The notes: generated by a model from the sequence alone, not told the origin. DNA of 64,000 bases from Acidobacteriota bacterium (GCA_022826755.1 JAJDUG010000049.1:1-64000); one strand, 5' to 3'; counted from the stretch's first letter, positions 33,673 through 43,464 are shown. Program-made: numbers and translations.

Positions 33673-33797
33673 AGAGCCGCGGCGAGCGGGCCTCAAAGGG
33701 AGTGACATTGATCCGGGGCTCTTGTATATTTTGTTGCATCCTTCAATGGGCAGCCTTGACTCGCCGTTCGAGGCGGGGGAGGCCGCGGGGTGCGTGG

Positions 33798-36353
33798 ATG
33801 GACCGGCCATCGCCACATTCCGGATCGTTTCGGACAGCCTCCAGAAAGTTGCCGATGGCCTGTCTGGGCGCAACCCTGCTCCTGTTGGCCGGGCTTCCGG
33901 CCCCAGCCTCCGTGGACTTCCAGGACCAGGTGCTGCCTGTCCTGCAGGAGAACTGCCTCCCCTGCCACGACCGCCACACCCGAACCAGCGGCTTTTCGGT
34001 GGAAAGCCTGGACTCGGTTCTGGCGGGAGGCGCCCGCCACGGGGCCGCCGTCATGCCGGGGGCTCCCGAGCAGAGTCCCTTGCTGAAGGTGCTGCGCGGC
34101 CAGATAGAGCCCCGGATGCCGCTGGGCCGGGCCTTTTCCGAAGACCGCATTCAGCTCATCGAGCAGTGGATCAGCGGGCTCTCCGCTACTCCCCGGACGG
34201 ACTCGCCCGCGGAGCCTTACTGGGCCTACGTCAAACCCGCTGCAGGACCGCCCCCCCAAGTACAGGACTCGCCCTGGATCCGGAACGGCATCGATCCCTT
34301 TATTTTGAAGCGCCTGAAGGAAGAGGGACTCTCACCCGCGCCCCCCGCCTCCCGCGGGACCCTGATCCGCAGGTTGTTCTTCGACCTGTTGGGGGTGCCG
34401 CCCGAGCCGGCCGAGGTGAAGGCCTTTGCCGATGATCCCTCCCCCAACGCCTATGAAACCCTGGTGGACCGTCTGCTGGCCGATCCACGCTACGGGGAGC
34501 GCTGGGGGCGCCACTGGCTGGACCTGGCCCGTTACTCCGACACCAACGGCTACGAAGGCGATCCGGAGTACTACCACACCTGGCGTTACCGGGATTACGT
34601 CATCGATGCCTTCAATGCCGACAAGCCCTACGACCGGTTCGTGAAGGAACAGTTGGCCGGGGACGAGTTCTTCGAGATGATGTCGGCCGGAGCGCTGCCG
34701 CCTCCGGACCCTGAATCGGTAGTGGCCCTGACCTTTCTGCGCCTGGCTCCCTTCACCGAGCCCCGCGGCGAAGAGGACCGGCACGTCCTGCTCAGCGAAA
34801 TGACCTCCACCGTCGGCTCCGTCTTTCTGGGGCTGACGGTGGGCTGCGCCCAGTGTCACGACCACAAGTACGACCTGCTGCCCACCAGGGACTTCTACCG
34901 GCTCAAGGCCTTTTTCGCAACGGTGCAGATCGACCCCCCGCGCCCCGGAGACATCCAGCAACTGGGAGGGCCGCAACCCGCCAGTTTCGTCGATCCGGCC
35001 CGCAAGGAGCGATGGGACCGGGAGCGGGCCGCATTGGAACAACAGTTGCAAACCACCGAAAAGTCTTTCGCGCTCTTTTACGAACCGCTGCTGGAGCGAC
35101 TGAAAGCCTACAGGATGGAAGCCGCCCGAGACCGCCTGGCCTCCCCGGAGCCCGAACCGCCCACTTTCAAGGACCTGAAGAAAGCCATCCGGGACGACCA
35201 GGGCTACCGGAAGTTTTCCATGGAAGAACACCGGCAGTTCACCGACTTCAGGCACCGTGTACTTCGGCTCAAGAACGCCATCGAGCGGCGCAAGCCGCTG
35301 GCCATGTCCTTGAGAAACGCCGACGGTCCGCCCTACGGCCCCAACGTCTCCACCACCTACGTCCTGGAGAGGGGCCATTGGAACCGCAAGGGAGAACCGG
35401 TGGAACCGGGATTCCCCAGCGCCATCGAGGGCCACTCCCAACCGGCCCGGGTCGACCTGGATCCCTTCGGGCGCTACCCGACCAGGGGCCGTCGACTGGC
35501 ACTGGCAAAGTGGATCGCCAGTCCCGAGAATCCCCTGACGGCCCGGGTGATGGTGAATCGCCTCTGGCACTGGCACTTCGGCCGGGGCATGGTGGACACG
35601 CCCAGCGATTTCGGCAAGAACGGGGCGGCCCCGACCCATCCCCGCCTGCTCGACTGGCTGGCGCACGAGCTGGTGAAGCAGAACTGGAGTCTCAAGGCCA
35701 TGCATCGACTCCTGGTGACTTCAGGCGCCTACCGCCAGTCTTCGCTTCACTCCGATCCCGACGCCGCCCGGATCGACCCGCAGAATCGAACCCTGTGGCG
35801 ATTTCGGCGGAAACGATTGGAGGGAGAAGCCGTCCGGGACAGTATCTTGACGGCCAGCGGCAGGCTCAACGGCGACCGGGGAGGACCTCCCGTCTTTCCT
35901 CCCCTGCCCCGGGGGCTTGACGACGCCCAGAAGGTCCAGGGCACCAACACCTGGGAGACCATGGCCGGCCCGAGGGGCCGCAAGCGAAGCGTTTACATCT
36001 TTCAGCGGCGGTCTCTGAGCATGCCGCTGATGGAAACCTTCGACGCGCCGGTTCCCAATGCCTCCTGCGCCCGGCGGGAGACCTCGGTCTCGGTCCTCCA
36101 GGCCTTGACCATGTACGACGGGGAGTTCGTCAACGAAGAGGCGCGCCACTTCGCCGAGCGCGTCAAGCGCGAGGGCGGCGCCGGCCCTGCCTCCCGGATC
36201 CGTCAGGCCTTTCAAATTGCCCTGGGCCGGAGTCCCGGGCCCGAGGAGACCGCGCAGGCAAGGCGACTGCTGGAGGAGAGCCCGTCCGGCGACGGGTTGA
36301 CGGCCCTCTGCCGGGTGCTGCTGAACAGCAACGAGTTTGTGTATATCGATTAG
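33798..36353 (+). CDS. PSCyt1-DUF1549-DUF1553 cytochrome-type protein
   Basis: About 851 residues from ATG 33798; a second ATG at 33855 also leaves the hydrophobic signal (ACLGATLLLLAGLPAPA) usable. Haem-binding CLPCH (about 53-57) marks the Planctomycete-type cytochrome C domain. DUF1549 follows (DPFILKRLKEEGL, WGRHWLDLARYSDTNGYEGD, and a second CAQCHDHKYDLLP). DUF1553 is at the C-terminus (LAKWIASPENPLTARVMVNRLWHWHFGRG, RRKRLEGEAVRDSIL). The role of these exported multi-domain proteins is not established; they are expected to act in the periplasm with the DUF1501 partner encoded 13 bases downstream. Confidence 0.9.
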   Translation: MDRPSPHSGSFRTASRKLPMACLGATLLLLAGLPAPASVDFQDQVLPVLQENCLPCHDRHTRTSGFSVESLDSVLAGGARHGAAVMPGAPEQSPLLKVLRGQIEPRMPLGRAFSEDRIQLIEQWISGLSATPRTDSPAEPYWAYVKPAAGPPPQVQDSPWIRNGIDPFILKRLKEEGLSPAPPASRGTLIRRLFFDLLGVPPEPAEVKAFADDPSPNAYETLVDRLLADPRYGERWGRHWLDLARYSDTNGYEGDPEYYHTWRYRDYVIDAFNADKPYDRFVKEQLAGDEFFEMMSAGALPPPDPESVVALTFLRLAPFTEPRGEEDRHVLLSEMTSTVGSVFLGLTVGCAQCHDHKYDLLPTRDFYRLKAFFATVQIDPPRPGDIQQLGGPQPASFVDPARKERWDRERAALEQQLQTTEKSFALFYEPLLERLKAYRMEAARDRLASPEPEPPTFKDLKKAIRDDQGYRKFSMEEHRQFTDFRHRVLRLKNAIERRKPLAMSLRNADGPPYGPNVSTTYVLERGHWNRKGEPVEPGFPSAIEGHSQPARVDLDPFGRYPTRGRRLALAKWIASPENPLTARVMVNRLWHWHFGRGMVDTPSDFGKNGAAPTHPRLLDWLAHELVKQNWSLKAMHRLLVTSGAYRQSSLHSDPDAARIDPQNRTLWRFRRKRLEGEAVRDSILTASGRLNGDRGGPPVFPPLPRGLDDAQKVQGTNTWETMAGPRGRKRSVYIFQRRSLSMPLMETFDAPVPNASCARRETSVSVLQALTMYDGEFVNEEARHFAERVKREGGAGPASRIRQAFQIALGRSPGPEETAQARRLLEESPSGDGLTALCRVLLNSNEFVYID

Positions 36354-36366
36354 AAGGAGTTGGACC

Positions 36367-37833
36367 ATGACTAAGGACCACCGGAACCGCACCGCCAGGC
36401 TGCCGCTGCAGGCCCTGTCCCGGCGGGATTTTCTCTGCCGATCCTGCAACGGCATCGGCGCCCTGGCCCTGGCCGGCATGCTGGCGGACGAGCTGCCTGC
36501 AGGAACCTCTGCACCGGCCGGCCTTCCCCTGCCCCACTCCGGACGCAAGGCCAAGCACTGCATCTTCATGTTCATGGCGGGAGGGGTCAGCCACGTGGAC
36601 AGCTTCGACTACAAGCCGGCCCTGCAGAAACTGGCCGGGCAGAAGCTGCCCCCCTTGAGCGGTCTTTCCGGAGAGATCCAGGGCTATCTCAACAAGCCTC
36701 ACCGGGTCATTCCCAGCGCCTTTGAATTCAAGCGCTACGGCCAGTCGGGCCGCGCCATCTCCAGCCTCTTTCCCCGCATCGGCCAATGCGCCGACGACCT
36801 GGCCTTCGTCTACGGGATCGAAGTCGAGAACAACAACCACGGCCCCGCCACCATGCACGTCACCACCGGGTCCCAGTTCCAGGGCAGCGCTTCGGTGGGT
36901 TCCTGGGTCACCTATGGACTGGGCAGCCCCAACCGGAACCTGCCCGGCTACATGGTGATTCAAGACCCCAGGGGCGCCCCGGTGAACGGCGCCGCCGTCT
37001 GGGGGAGCGGCTATCTGCCCGCCGCCTACCAGGGCACCGTGCTGCGCTCCAGCGGCACCCCCATTCTGCACCTGGACCTCCCCGGCGGAGTGGACCGCGG
37101 CCAGCAGCGGCGGGAGTTCGACCTGCTCCACTTCCTCAATTCCCGGCACCTGGACCAACGCCCCGGAGCTTCCGAACTGGAAGCCAGGATCAGCGCCTAC
37201 GAGCTGGCCTACCGCATGCAGGCCGCCGCCCCGGAAGCGGTGGACCTGTCGGAGGAGTCGGCCCACACCCGTCGTCTCTACGGACTGGACAATCCGGTCA
37301 CCGAGGGGTTCGGCCGCCAGTGCCTGCTGGCCAGGCGGATGGTGGAACGCGGAGTGCGCTACACGCTGCTGGTTCACGGCGTGGAGATCAACAAGCACAG
37401 TTGGGACGATCACACCAATGTCGAGGGACGCATGCGGAACCACGCCGCCGAGGTCGACCTGCCGGTGGCGGGGCTGCTGCAGGACCTCAAGCAGCGGGGA
37501 CTGCTGGAGGAGACCCTGGTGGTCTGGGCCTCGGAAATGGGCCGCACTCCCTTCCTCAACGACCTCGAGTCCAAGACTCCCGGCCGCGACCACAACCAGT
37601 TCGCCCTGGTCATGTGGATGGCCGGAGGAAATGTCAAGGGAGGCGCCACCGCCGGAGCCACCGACGAGTTCGGCGTCAAGGCCCTGGAAGAGCAGATCCC
37701 CCTGCGCGACGTCCACGCCACCATCCTGAATCTGCTGGGGCTGGACGACATGCGCCTGACCTACCTCCATGGCGGGCGCTTCCGCCGCCTCACCGACATC
37801 GGCGGCCGGGTGCTCCAGGAGATCATCGCCTGA
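36367..37833 (+). CDS. DUF1501 protein with Tat signal
   Basis: 488 residues from ATG 36367 (AAGGAG upstream). SRRDFLCRS near residue 20 is a twin-arginine motif, followed by a hydrophobic alanine stretch. The alkaline-phosphatase-like DUF1501 fold is shown by FMFMAGGVSHVDSFDYKP near the N-terminus, LLVHGVEINKHSWDDH, VVWASEMGRTPFLND and GRDHNQFALVMWMAGG. Sulfatase/phosphatase-type metal residues (D and H in HVDSFD, WDDH, EMGRTP, GRDH) are conserved. No activity has been proven for the family. It is paired with the DUF1549/DUF1553 gene just upstream and ends six bases from the stop of the convergent symporter gene. Confidence 0.9.
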   Translation: MTKDHRNRTARLPLQALSRRDFLCRSCNGIGALALAGMLADELPAGTSAPAGLPLPHSGRKAKHCIFMFMAGGVSHVDSFDYKPALQKLAGQKLPPLSGLSGEIQGYLNKPHRVIPSAFEFKRYGQSGRAISSLFPRIGQCADDLAFVYGIEVENNNHGPATMHVTTGSQFQGSASVGSWVTYGLGSPNRNLPGYMVIQDPRGAPVNGAAVWGSGYLPAAYQGTVLRSSGTPILHLDLPGGVDRGQQRREFDLLHFLNSRHLDQRPGASELEARISAYELAYRMQAAAPEAVDLSEESAHTRRLYGLDNPVTEGFGRQCLLARRMVERGVRYTLLVHGVEINKHSWDDHTNVEGRMRNHAAEVDLPVAGLLQDLKQRGLLEETLVVWASEMGRTPFLNDLESKTPGRDHNQFALVMWMAGGNVKGGATAGATDEFGVKALEEQIPLRDVHATILNLLGLDDMRLTYLHGGRFRRLTDIGGRVLQEIIA

Positions 37834-37839
37834 ACCTGC

Positions 37840-39321
37840 CTACAGGTCCATGACCCGGTCCACCTCGGGGTCCAGCTTCTGCGGCTTGGAGAGGAGGGAG
37901 ATGCCGAAGAAGAGGGTGAGGGAGACCAGCAGGGCGATGGCTCCGGCGTCGATGCGGAAGGGGATCTGGACCTTCAGCAGCTTGACCCCCAGATTGATGA
38001 CCAGGCTGGAGATCATGGCCGTGTTGGCCGCCAGGGCGGTGGCCCGCTTCCAGTTGAAGCCGATGGTCACCACCGGGACCAGGGCCGCCGCAAAGGTGCC
38101 CCAGCCAAAGGCTCCCAGGATGGCCACCAGGTCGCCGGAGTAGATGGCAATCAGGGATGCCGCCAGGGCAATGACCACCGTGGCCGTTCGGGCCCACAGC
38201 AGTTCGTTCTTCAGCGACCGGCCCCGCAGGGATTGGGGAATGTCGTGGACGATGGCGGCCGAGCCGATGTTGAGGAAACCGTCGGCGGTGGACATGATGG
38301 CGGCGAACAGGGCCGCGAAGACCAGCCCGGCCAGCAGCGGATGGGTATAGGCCTGCAGGAATTGCGGCGCCGCGGCATCGATCCCGGGCAGTTCGGGATG
38401 GCTGCCCGACAGCACCAGGGTTCTCATGGCCAGGCCGATGGCCAGCCAGAGGAGCGCGGTCAGCGAGTACCCCACCACCGAGATGGGCAGTGTGCGCCGC
38501 ACATCCTCCACCCGCTTGCTCATCATCAGCTTGGTGATCACGTGAGGCTGGCCCGAAGCCCCCAGGGTAAAGAGGAAATACCAGGAGAGGCATCCCAGCA
38601 TTCCCACCGATCCCCAAGGGCTCATGGCTTCGGGGTCGTCGGCCCCGATGGTCAGCGACATGCCGGCGAAGCCGTCCGGTACGGCTGTGGTGGCCGCCAC
38701 CAGCACCAGCAGGGCCGCGATCACCATGATGAAGCCTTGAATCACGTCGGTATAGACCGAGGCGATGATGCCGCCGGTGACGCAGTAAAAGACCAGGACG
38801 GCAAACGACACGGTCACGCAGGCTTCCAGGCTCAGCCGGCCGATGGGAGTGTTGGCGATGATGTCCTGCAGGACGGTGGCCATGGCCAGAATCTGGGTCC
38901 CCAGGTAGCCCATCACGCCCAGCAGGATGGCGAGGGAGGTCAGCAGGCGGGTAAGCCGGCTCTTGTAGCGGGCGGCCACCACGTCCGGCAGCGACACCGA
39001 CTCTTTCAACTCGGCCAGCAGGCGGATGCGTTTCCCCAGCAGGTAGAAGGAGATGCAGGTACCCATGGGGGCGCTGATCACCATCCACAGGGAGCTCATT
39101 CCCATGTGGTAGACCAGCCCCGGCCCGCCCACGAAGCCGAAGCCGCTCATGATGCTGGAAAAGACGGCGAAACCGGTGACGATGACCCCCAGGTTCCGGC
39201 CGGCCATGAAGAAATCCGCGCTGGACCGGGTCCGCCGAAGCGCCCACAGCCCCACCACGATGCAGATTCCCATGTAGAACACCACCGAGAACAGGATGGT
39301 GATGCCCCGGTCCGTGTCCAT
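37840..39321 (-). CDS. Sodium:solute symporter (SSS family)
   Basis: 493 residues with about 13 TM helices. Family hallmarks include FAVFSSIMSGFGFVGGPGLVYHMG in the first helices, GYLGTQILAMATVLQDII, FYCVTGGIIASVYTDVIQGFIMVIAALLV and AALFAAIMSTADGFLNIGSAAIVHDI, the region with the second sodium site serines. It should import an organic acid, amino acid or sugar with sodium. It is last in the operon that begins with the ThDP enzyme at 43464; its ATG overlaps the stop of the small membrane protein gene (TGATG), so the two are probably one transport unit. Confidence 0.9.
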   Translation of the reverse strand: MDTDRGITILFSVVFYMGICIVVGLWALRRTRSSADFFMAGRNLGVIVTGFAVFSSIMSGFGFVGGPGLVYHMGMSSLWMVISAPMGTCISFYLLGKRIRLLAELKESVSLPDVVAARYKSRLTRLLTSLAILLGVMGYLGTQILAMATVLQDIIANTPIGRLSLEACVTVSFAVLVFYCVTGGIIASVYTDVIQGFIMVIAALLVLVAATTAVPDGFAGMSLTIGADDPEAMSPWGSVGMLGCLSWYFLFTLGASGQPHVITKLMMSKRVEDVRRTLPISVVGYSLTALLWLAIGLAMRTLVLSGSHPELPGIDAAAPQFLQAYTHPLLAGLVFAALFAAIMSTADGFLNIGSAAIVHDIPQSLRGRSLKNELLWARTATVVIALAASLIAIYSGDLVAILGAFGWGTFAAALVPVVTIGFNWKRATALAANTAMISSLVINLGVKLLKVQIPFRIDAGAIALLVSLTLFFGISLLSKPQKLDPEVDRVMDL

Positions 39322-39923
39322 CAGCCATTCTCCTCGGGCGAATCGCGGCCGGTTTGGGTAGCGCTCCCCGCAGGGCCGTTATCGACCAGCTCGCGGAAGC
39401 GGCGGCTGTCTTCCTTGCGGAACACCCAGTCCTCGAACCTCAAGCTGTATACCAGCACGAAATAGAGGGGGAACGGCCACAGGACCCACAGCATGACGGC
39501 CGTGGGCGGCGGCAGCGACACCAGCAGCCGGGCGGGATCTTTCACGTAGCCCTGGTAAGCGAGGATCAGGACCGTGAAGACAGCCAGGTAGAGGAGGCCG
39601 CCCAGCAGGAGGGCTCTTCTCTTTTCCCGGGAAGAACCCCTGGCGCCCCGCAGGCCGAAGCCCAGGCAGGCCACGAAGAGCAGCAGTTGCAGAACTCCGA
39701 AAGCCGCGCCCAGCCACAGGACCTGAGCATGCCGCTCCCCGGTCCCCCCTTGCCGCATGGTCCTCAGCTCCCCGTGCCCGTATCCCTGGCTGTCGGCTGG
39801 CTCCTCCCAGAAGAGAGCCACTCCCACCACCAGGCACAGCGCCAGCAGCAGTCCGAAAAGGACCCAGTGCAGGGAATCGGAATCAGAAGTTCGGTTGTTC
39901 AAGGGAAAAGCGTGCTCCTTCAA
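39321..39923 (-). CDS. Four-TM membrane protein coupled to the symporter
   Basis: 200 residues with four TM helices (about 20-38, 68-88, 103-122, 137-158). Helix four is rich in tryptophan and proline (AVMLWVLWPFPLYFVLVYSLRFEDWVF). I recognise no named family. Its stop overlaps the symporter start, and many SSS transporters have small accessory membrane subunits, so a role as a symporter partner is the best inference. The C-terminus is hydrophilic and low in complexity. The start at 39923 lies 14 bases after the upstream SDR stop. Confidence 0.6.
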   Translation of the reverse strand: MKEHAFPLNNRTSDSDSLHWVLFGLLLALCLVVGVALFWEEPADSQGYGHGELRTMRQGGTGERHAQVLWLGAAFGVLQLLLFVACLGFGLRGARGSSREKRRALLLGGLLYLAVFTVLILAYQGYVKDPARLLVSLPPPTAVMLWVLWPFPLYFVLVYSLRFEDWVFRKEDSRRFRELVDNGPAGSATQTGRDSPEENG

Positions 39924-39937
39924 ACGATTGAGCGTGA

Positions 39938-40711
39938 TCAGATCATTCGCTCCACGTTTCCGCAGACGCTCAGGGCCTGGCCCGTGATGGCGGCTCCCGC
40001 CTCCGAACAGAGAAAGAGGGCCATGTTGGCGATCTCGTCGGGGTTCACCATTCTGCGAAGCGAGACCTGGCGCAGGTGTTCCGCCTCCAGTTCCTCATAG
40101 GGTTTTTGCATGGCCGCCGCCTTGGCGGCGATGACGGAGCGGATGCGGTTCCCATCCACCATTCCGGGCAGCAGGGCGTTCACCCGGATCCGGTGGGGAC
40201 CCAGCTCCATGGCCAGGCTCTGGGTAAAACCCACCACGGCCCACTTGGAAGCGGCATAGGGGGTTCGCATCGGATACCCCAGCCGTCCGGCCACTGAAGA
40301 GAGGTTGATGATCGAACCGCCTCCCGACTGCTTCAGAAGGGGCACCGCCAAGCGGGCGCAAAGGAACTGGCCGGTGATGTTGACGTCCAGGGTCCGGCTC
40401 CAGTCCTCCGGGCTCACCTGCTCCACCGGCGCGGTGGGTCCGGCGATGCCGGCGTTGTTGATCAGCACGTCCAGCCCGCCCAAGTGAGCCGCCAACTCGG
40501 CAAAGAGTCGCTCCACGTCGGCGGGAACGGCCACGTCGGCCCGGGTGAAGCCCACCCCCGGAAGCTCCTGGAGCAGATCCGCGCCTCGGTCCCCGGCAAC
40601 ATCGCAGACATGCACCCCGGCCCCCTCTCTCAGGAAGGCAGCCGCCATCCTGCGGCCGATCCCGGAGGCTCCGGCCGTCACCAGCACCCGTGTTCCCTCT
40701 CGAATCTTCAT
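39938..40711 (-). CDS. SDR-family oxidoreductase (FabG-like)
   Basis: 257 residues starting MKIREGTRVLVTAGASGIGR; the longer frame to 40852 adds non-family sequence. Classical SDR motifs are complete: AGASGIGRRM (cofactor), INNAGIAGP, catalytic serine in INLSSVAG, and YAASKWAVVGF (YxxxK). The C-terminal SVCGNVERMI is an unusual ending where FabG has GG and a short tail. It probably oxidises or reduces a beta-hydroxy acid or polyol, in keeping with the hydroxyacyl-CoA dehydrogenase and ThDP enzyme in the same operon. Substrate unknown. Confidence 0.85.
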   Translation of the reverse strand: MKIREGTRVLVTAGASGIGRRMAAAFLREGAGVHVCDVAGDRGADLLQELPGVGFTRADVAVPADVERLFAELAAHLGGLDVLINNAGIAGPTAPVEQVSPEDWSRTLDVNITGQFLCARLAVPLLKQSGGGSIINLSSVAGRLGYPMRTPYAASKWAVVGFTQSLAMELGPHRIRVNALLPGMVDGNRIRSVIAAKAAAMQKPYEELEAEHLRQVSLRRMVNPDEIANMALFLCSEAGAAITGQALSVCGNVERMI

Positions 40712-40829
40712 GGTTCGCTCGTTGGTTGCTTTCGGAAGCCCCGGACCCGCTCTGCGCCGGGGCGCGCCATCCCGGGGCTGCCCATCCCAGCGCTCGGCGC
40801 CGCCAGGGGTGCCCCCCTCCTCAATGCTT

Positions 40830-41786
40830 CTATGTCCGGGGCTCTGCTCCACGGTGGAACAACCGCAAAAGCGCCAGAAAGCGGCGGTCTCGCTCCGACA
40901 CCTTCGCCTGCACCGTCTCCGGGGTATAGCGGTAGATCCCCTCTCCGCTCTTCACTCCGAAACGGCCCGACCGGACCGCCTGCTCCAGCGCCGCCGGAAG
41001 CTGCCGGTCGGATCGGACGTCCACCACCAGGTTCTCGAACACGCTGGCCGTGACGTCCAGACCCGCGAAGTCGATGACCTCCAGCGGGCCGATAGCCGCC
41101 AGGCGAAAACCGATGGTGCTCTTCACCGCCCGATCGATCTCCTCGGGATCGGCCACCCCCCGGTCCAGCAGGTCCAGAATCTCCCGCAGCATGGCGATCT
41201 GGATGCGGTTGACCAGAAAGCCCGGAACTTCCTTCTTCAGTTGCACCGGCGATTTTCCAACCTGTCGCAGCAGGGCCAGGGTTGCCTCGACGGCCTCGGT
41301 CCCGGTCTTTTCTCCCGGCACCACCTCCACCAACGGCACGATGTGGGGCGGGTTGAACCAGTGGGTGATCAGGGCCCGCCGGGGACGGCTCAGATCCCCG
41401 GCAAGCCCGGAGATGGGAAAACTGGAGGTGTTGCTGGCCAGGATGGTTTCCGCCTCAACCTGGGACTCGATCCGGGCGAAAAGCCTGCGCTTGACTTCCA
41501 GGTCCTCTGTAACCGCCTCCACCACGAACTCGGAACCCTGAACCGCTTGGGCCTCGGTTTCACAGACCCGGAAGCGGGCCAGGGCCGGTGCAATGGCCGC
41601 CTCATCGCCGAAACCGGCTTGGGCAGCCGTCCGCAGGTTGTGCTCGATCCGGCTAGCTGCCTCCCCTCGCACCTCGGCCGACCGGTCGTAGCCGCTGACC
41701 CGGCAGCCTCCCACGGCAAAGGCCTGGGCGATGCCGTGCCCCATGGTTCCCAGCCCCAGCACCGCGATGTTTCTGATAGTGGACAA
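40830..41786 (-). CDS. 3-hydroxyacyl-CoA dehydrogenase
   Basis: About 318 residues from TTG 41786, which has AAGGAAAA upstream and sits 13 bases after the ThDP gene; an ATG at 41846 would overlap that gene by 47 bases. The NAD-binding motif is VLGLGTMGHGIAQAF, with the glutamate/serine motif ASNTSSFPIS and the catalytic histidine motif ITHWFNPPHIVPLVEVV. The C-terminal helical domain (QIAMLREILDLLDRGVADPEEIDRAV) is complete. It oxidises 3-hydroxyacyl-CoA to 3-oxoacyl-CoA, or acts on related hydroxy acids; no thiolase or enoyl-CoA hydratase is present, so a non-beta-oxidation role is possible. Confidence 0.85.
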   Translation of the reverse strand: MSTIRNIAVLGLGTMGHGIAQAFAVGGCRVSGYDRSAEVRGEAASRIEHNLRTAAQAGFGDEAAIAPALARFRVCETEAQAVQGSEFVVEAVTEDLEVKRRLFARIESQVEAETILASNTSSFPISGLAGDLSRPRRALITHWFNPPHIVPLVEVVPGEKTGTEAVEATLALLRQVGKSPVQLKKEVPGFLVNRIQIAMLREILDLLDRGVADPEEIDRAVKSTIGFRLAAIGPLEVIDFAGLDVTASVFENLVVDVRSDRQLPAALEQAVRSGRFGVKSGEGIYRYTPETVQAKVSERDRRFLALLRLFHRGAEPRT

Positions 41787-41799
41787 CGTTTGGTTTTCC

Positions 41800-43464
41800 T
41801 TACCCCCAGGGATCGGGAGCCAGCGCCTCCATGTCGGTGACCGCATCCAGCACCACCGGACGGTCGGCCCGCAGGGCCTCCTCCAGGGCGGGAACGACCC
41901 CCTCGGGCTGCTCCACCCGGATGCCCCGGCAGCCCAGCGACTCGGCCATGGCGGCGATGTTCAGGTCCCGGAACTGCCACATCTCCAACCCCCGGCGCTG
42001 CACGCCCCCGTAGGCGCTGGCGAATATCTCGGTCTCCTGATTGAGGGAACGGTTGTCGTTCACCACGATCACCGGATGGATGCCGTAGCGGAGGGCCGTC
42101 TCCAACTCCGACAGGTGGTAGTAGAAGCCGCCGTCGCCGGTAAAGCAGACCACCGGCCGATTGGGAGCGGCGCACTTTGCCCCGATGGCCGCCGGCAGGC
42201 CCCAGCCCAGGGATCCGGCAGCCCGGATGTAGCTCTGCCCGGGGTGGTGCAGCTCGATATGGGTCCCCGACCAGATCCCCGAGTGGCCGGTATCCGACAC
42301 CAGGACCGCGTTGGGCGGCAAGGCCGACTGGATTTCCTGGCAGAGGCGCTCCGGGCGCATGGGCACGGCCGGCGACGACCGCAGGGGAGCTACCTCCGAC
42401 CGCCATTCGGCCACCACCTGCTCCACCCGCGAGAGCCACCCGGAGTCGGGCGGCCGGGAGTCCAGGACGGCGTTCAACTCCTGCAGCCCCACCTTGGCGT
42501 CTCCCCACAAGCTGCAGAGGTTGGGGTAGTTGCGGCCCAGCTCCCCGGGCTCGATGTCCAGTTGAAGGACCGGAGTCCCCTTGGGCGGGATGCGCCAACT
42601 GTTGGTGACCTGCCCCCCGGTGCGGCTGCCGATGAAAAAGACCAGGTCGGCCTCGGCCACCAGCCGGTTGGCGCAGGCGCGGGAGTAGGAACCCGCCACC
42701 CCGATCGACAGGGAGTGGTTTTCCGGAAGGGTCCCCTTGGCGTTCAGAGAGGTCGCCACCGGGATGGAGAGCCTTTCCGCCAACTGCCTCACTTCGGCTT
42801 GCGCCCCTGAAAGGGTGACCCCTCCTCCGGCAACCATGACCGGACGGCAGCTTTGGTTCAACAGTTCGGCCGCCCGCTGCAGGCTGTCGGGTTCGGGACG
42901 TGGGCGGATGGCTGGAAATCGAGCGAATCGGGGCTCGAAGACCGGGTCCAGATCGGCCTCCCCCTCGATCGCCTGACCGAAGTTGCCGGCGATCTCCAGG
43001 TGAACCGGAGCCGGACATCCGGTGGTGGCTTCCCGAAAAGCCTGGCGGAGCAGGTCGGGCAGTCGCTGGGGCAGATCCACCTGGGCGTTGAACTTGCTCA
43101 AGGGCTCGAACAGGGGAAAGTCATCCACTTCCTGGTAGACGCCGCGGTGCTTGCTCTCGGGAAGCTTGCCGCCGTTGATGGCAATGACGGGGGCACAGGC
43201 CAGGTAGGGATCCCGCAGGCCTGCCGCCAGGTTGGCCGCACCGATGGTCTGGGCCATAGCCACCCCCGGCCTGCCCGAGATTCGAGCGTAGCCGTCGGCC
43301 ATGTAGACGGCCGCCTTCTCGCTGTGGGCCGTGACCCGCACGATATTGAGGTCTTCCATTTCCGCCAGGGCGGGTGTCAGGATGGTGGGGACCAGAAAGA
43401 CGTGGGTGACCTCATAGGCCTGCATGGCCTCGGCGAAATAGCGGGATCCCGTCATGGGGGGCAT
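41800..43464 (-). CDS. Thiamine diphosphate-dependent enzyme (acetolactate synthase-like)
   Basis: 554 residues with the three ThDP domains. The catalytic glutamate lies in RVTAHSEKAAVYMADGYAR (about residue 49), the middle domain carries the nucleotide-like fold, and the cofactor motif is CFTGDGGFYYHLSELETAL...VIVVNDN (GDG to NDN). The central domain lacks the full FAD-binding pattern of catabolic acetolactate synthase, so a decarboxylase or carboligase of the benzoylformate-decarboxylase or glyoxylate-carboligase type is equally likely. It heads a five-gene operon ending in a sodium symporter, consistent with breakdown of an imported 2-oxo acid. Confidence 0.85.
   Translation of the reverse strand: MPPMTGSRYFAEAMQAYEVTHVFLVPTILTPALAEMEDLNIVRVTAHSEKAAVYMADGYARISGRPGVAMAQTIGAANLAAGLRDPYLACAPVIAINGGKLPESKHRGVYQEVDDFPLFEPLSKFNAQVDLPQRLPDLLRQAFREATTGCPAPVHLEIAGNFGQAIEGEADLDPVFEPRFARFPAIRPRPEPDSLQRAAELLNQSCRPVMVAGGGVTLSGAQAEVRQLAERLSIPVATSLNAKGTLPENHSLSIGVAGSYSRACANRLVAEADLVFFIGSRTGGQVTNSWRIPPKGTPVLQLDIEPGELGRNYPNLCSLWGDAKVGLQELNAVLDSRPPDSGWLSRVEQVVAEWRSEVAPLRSSPAVPMRPERLCQEIQSALPPNAVLVSDTGHSGIWSGTHIELHHPGQSYIRAAGSLGWGLPAAIGAKCAAPNRPVVCFTGDGGFYYHLSELETALRYGIHPVIVVNDNRSLNQETEIFASAYGGVQRRGLEMWQFRDLNIAAMAESLGCRGIRVEQPEGVVPALEEALRADRPVVLDAVTDMEALAPDPWG

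Noticed and set aside
37823-39328. Minus-strand frame of 501 codons beside the symporter
   Set aside because: The alternative frame on the same DNA (37840-39321) is a clear sodium symporter; this one is its out-of-frame shadow.
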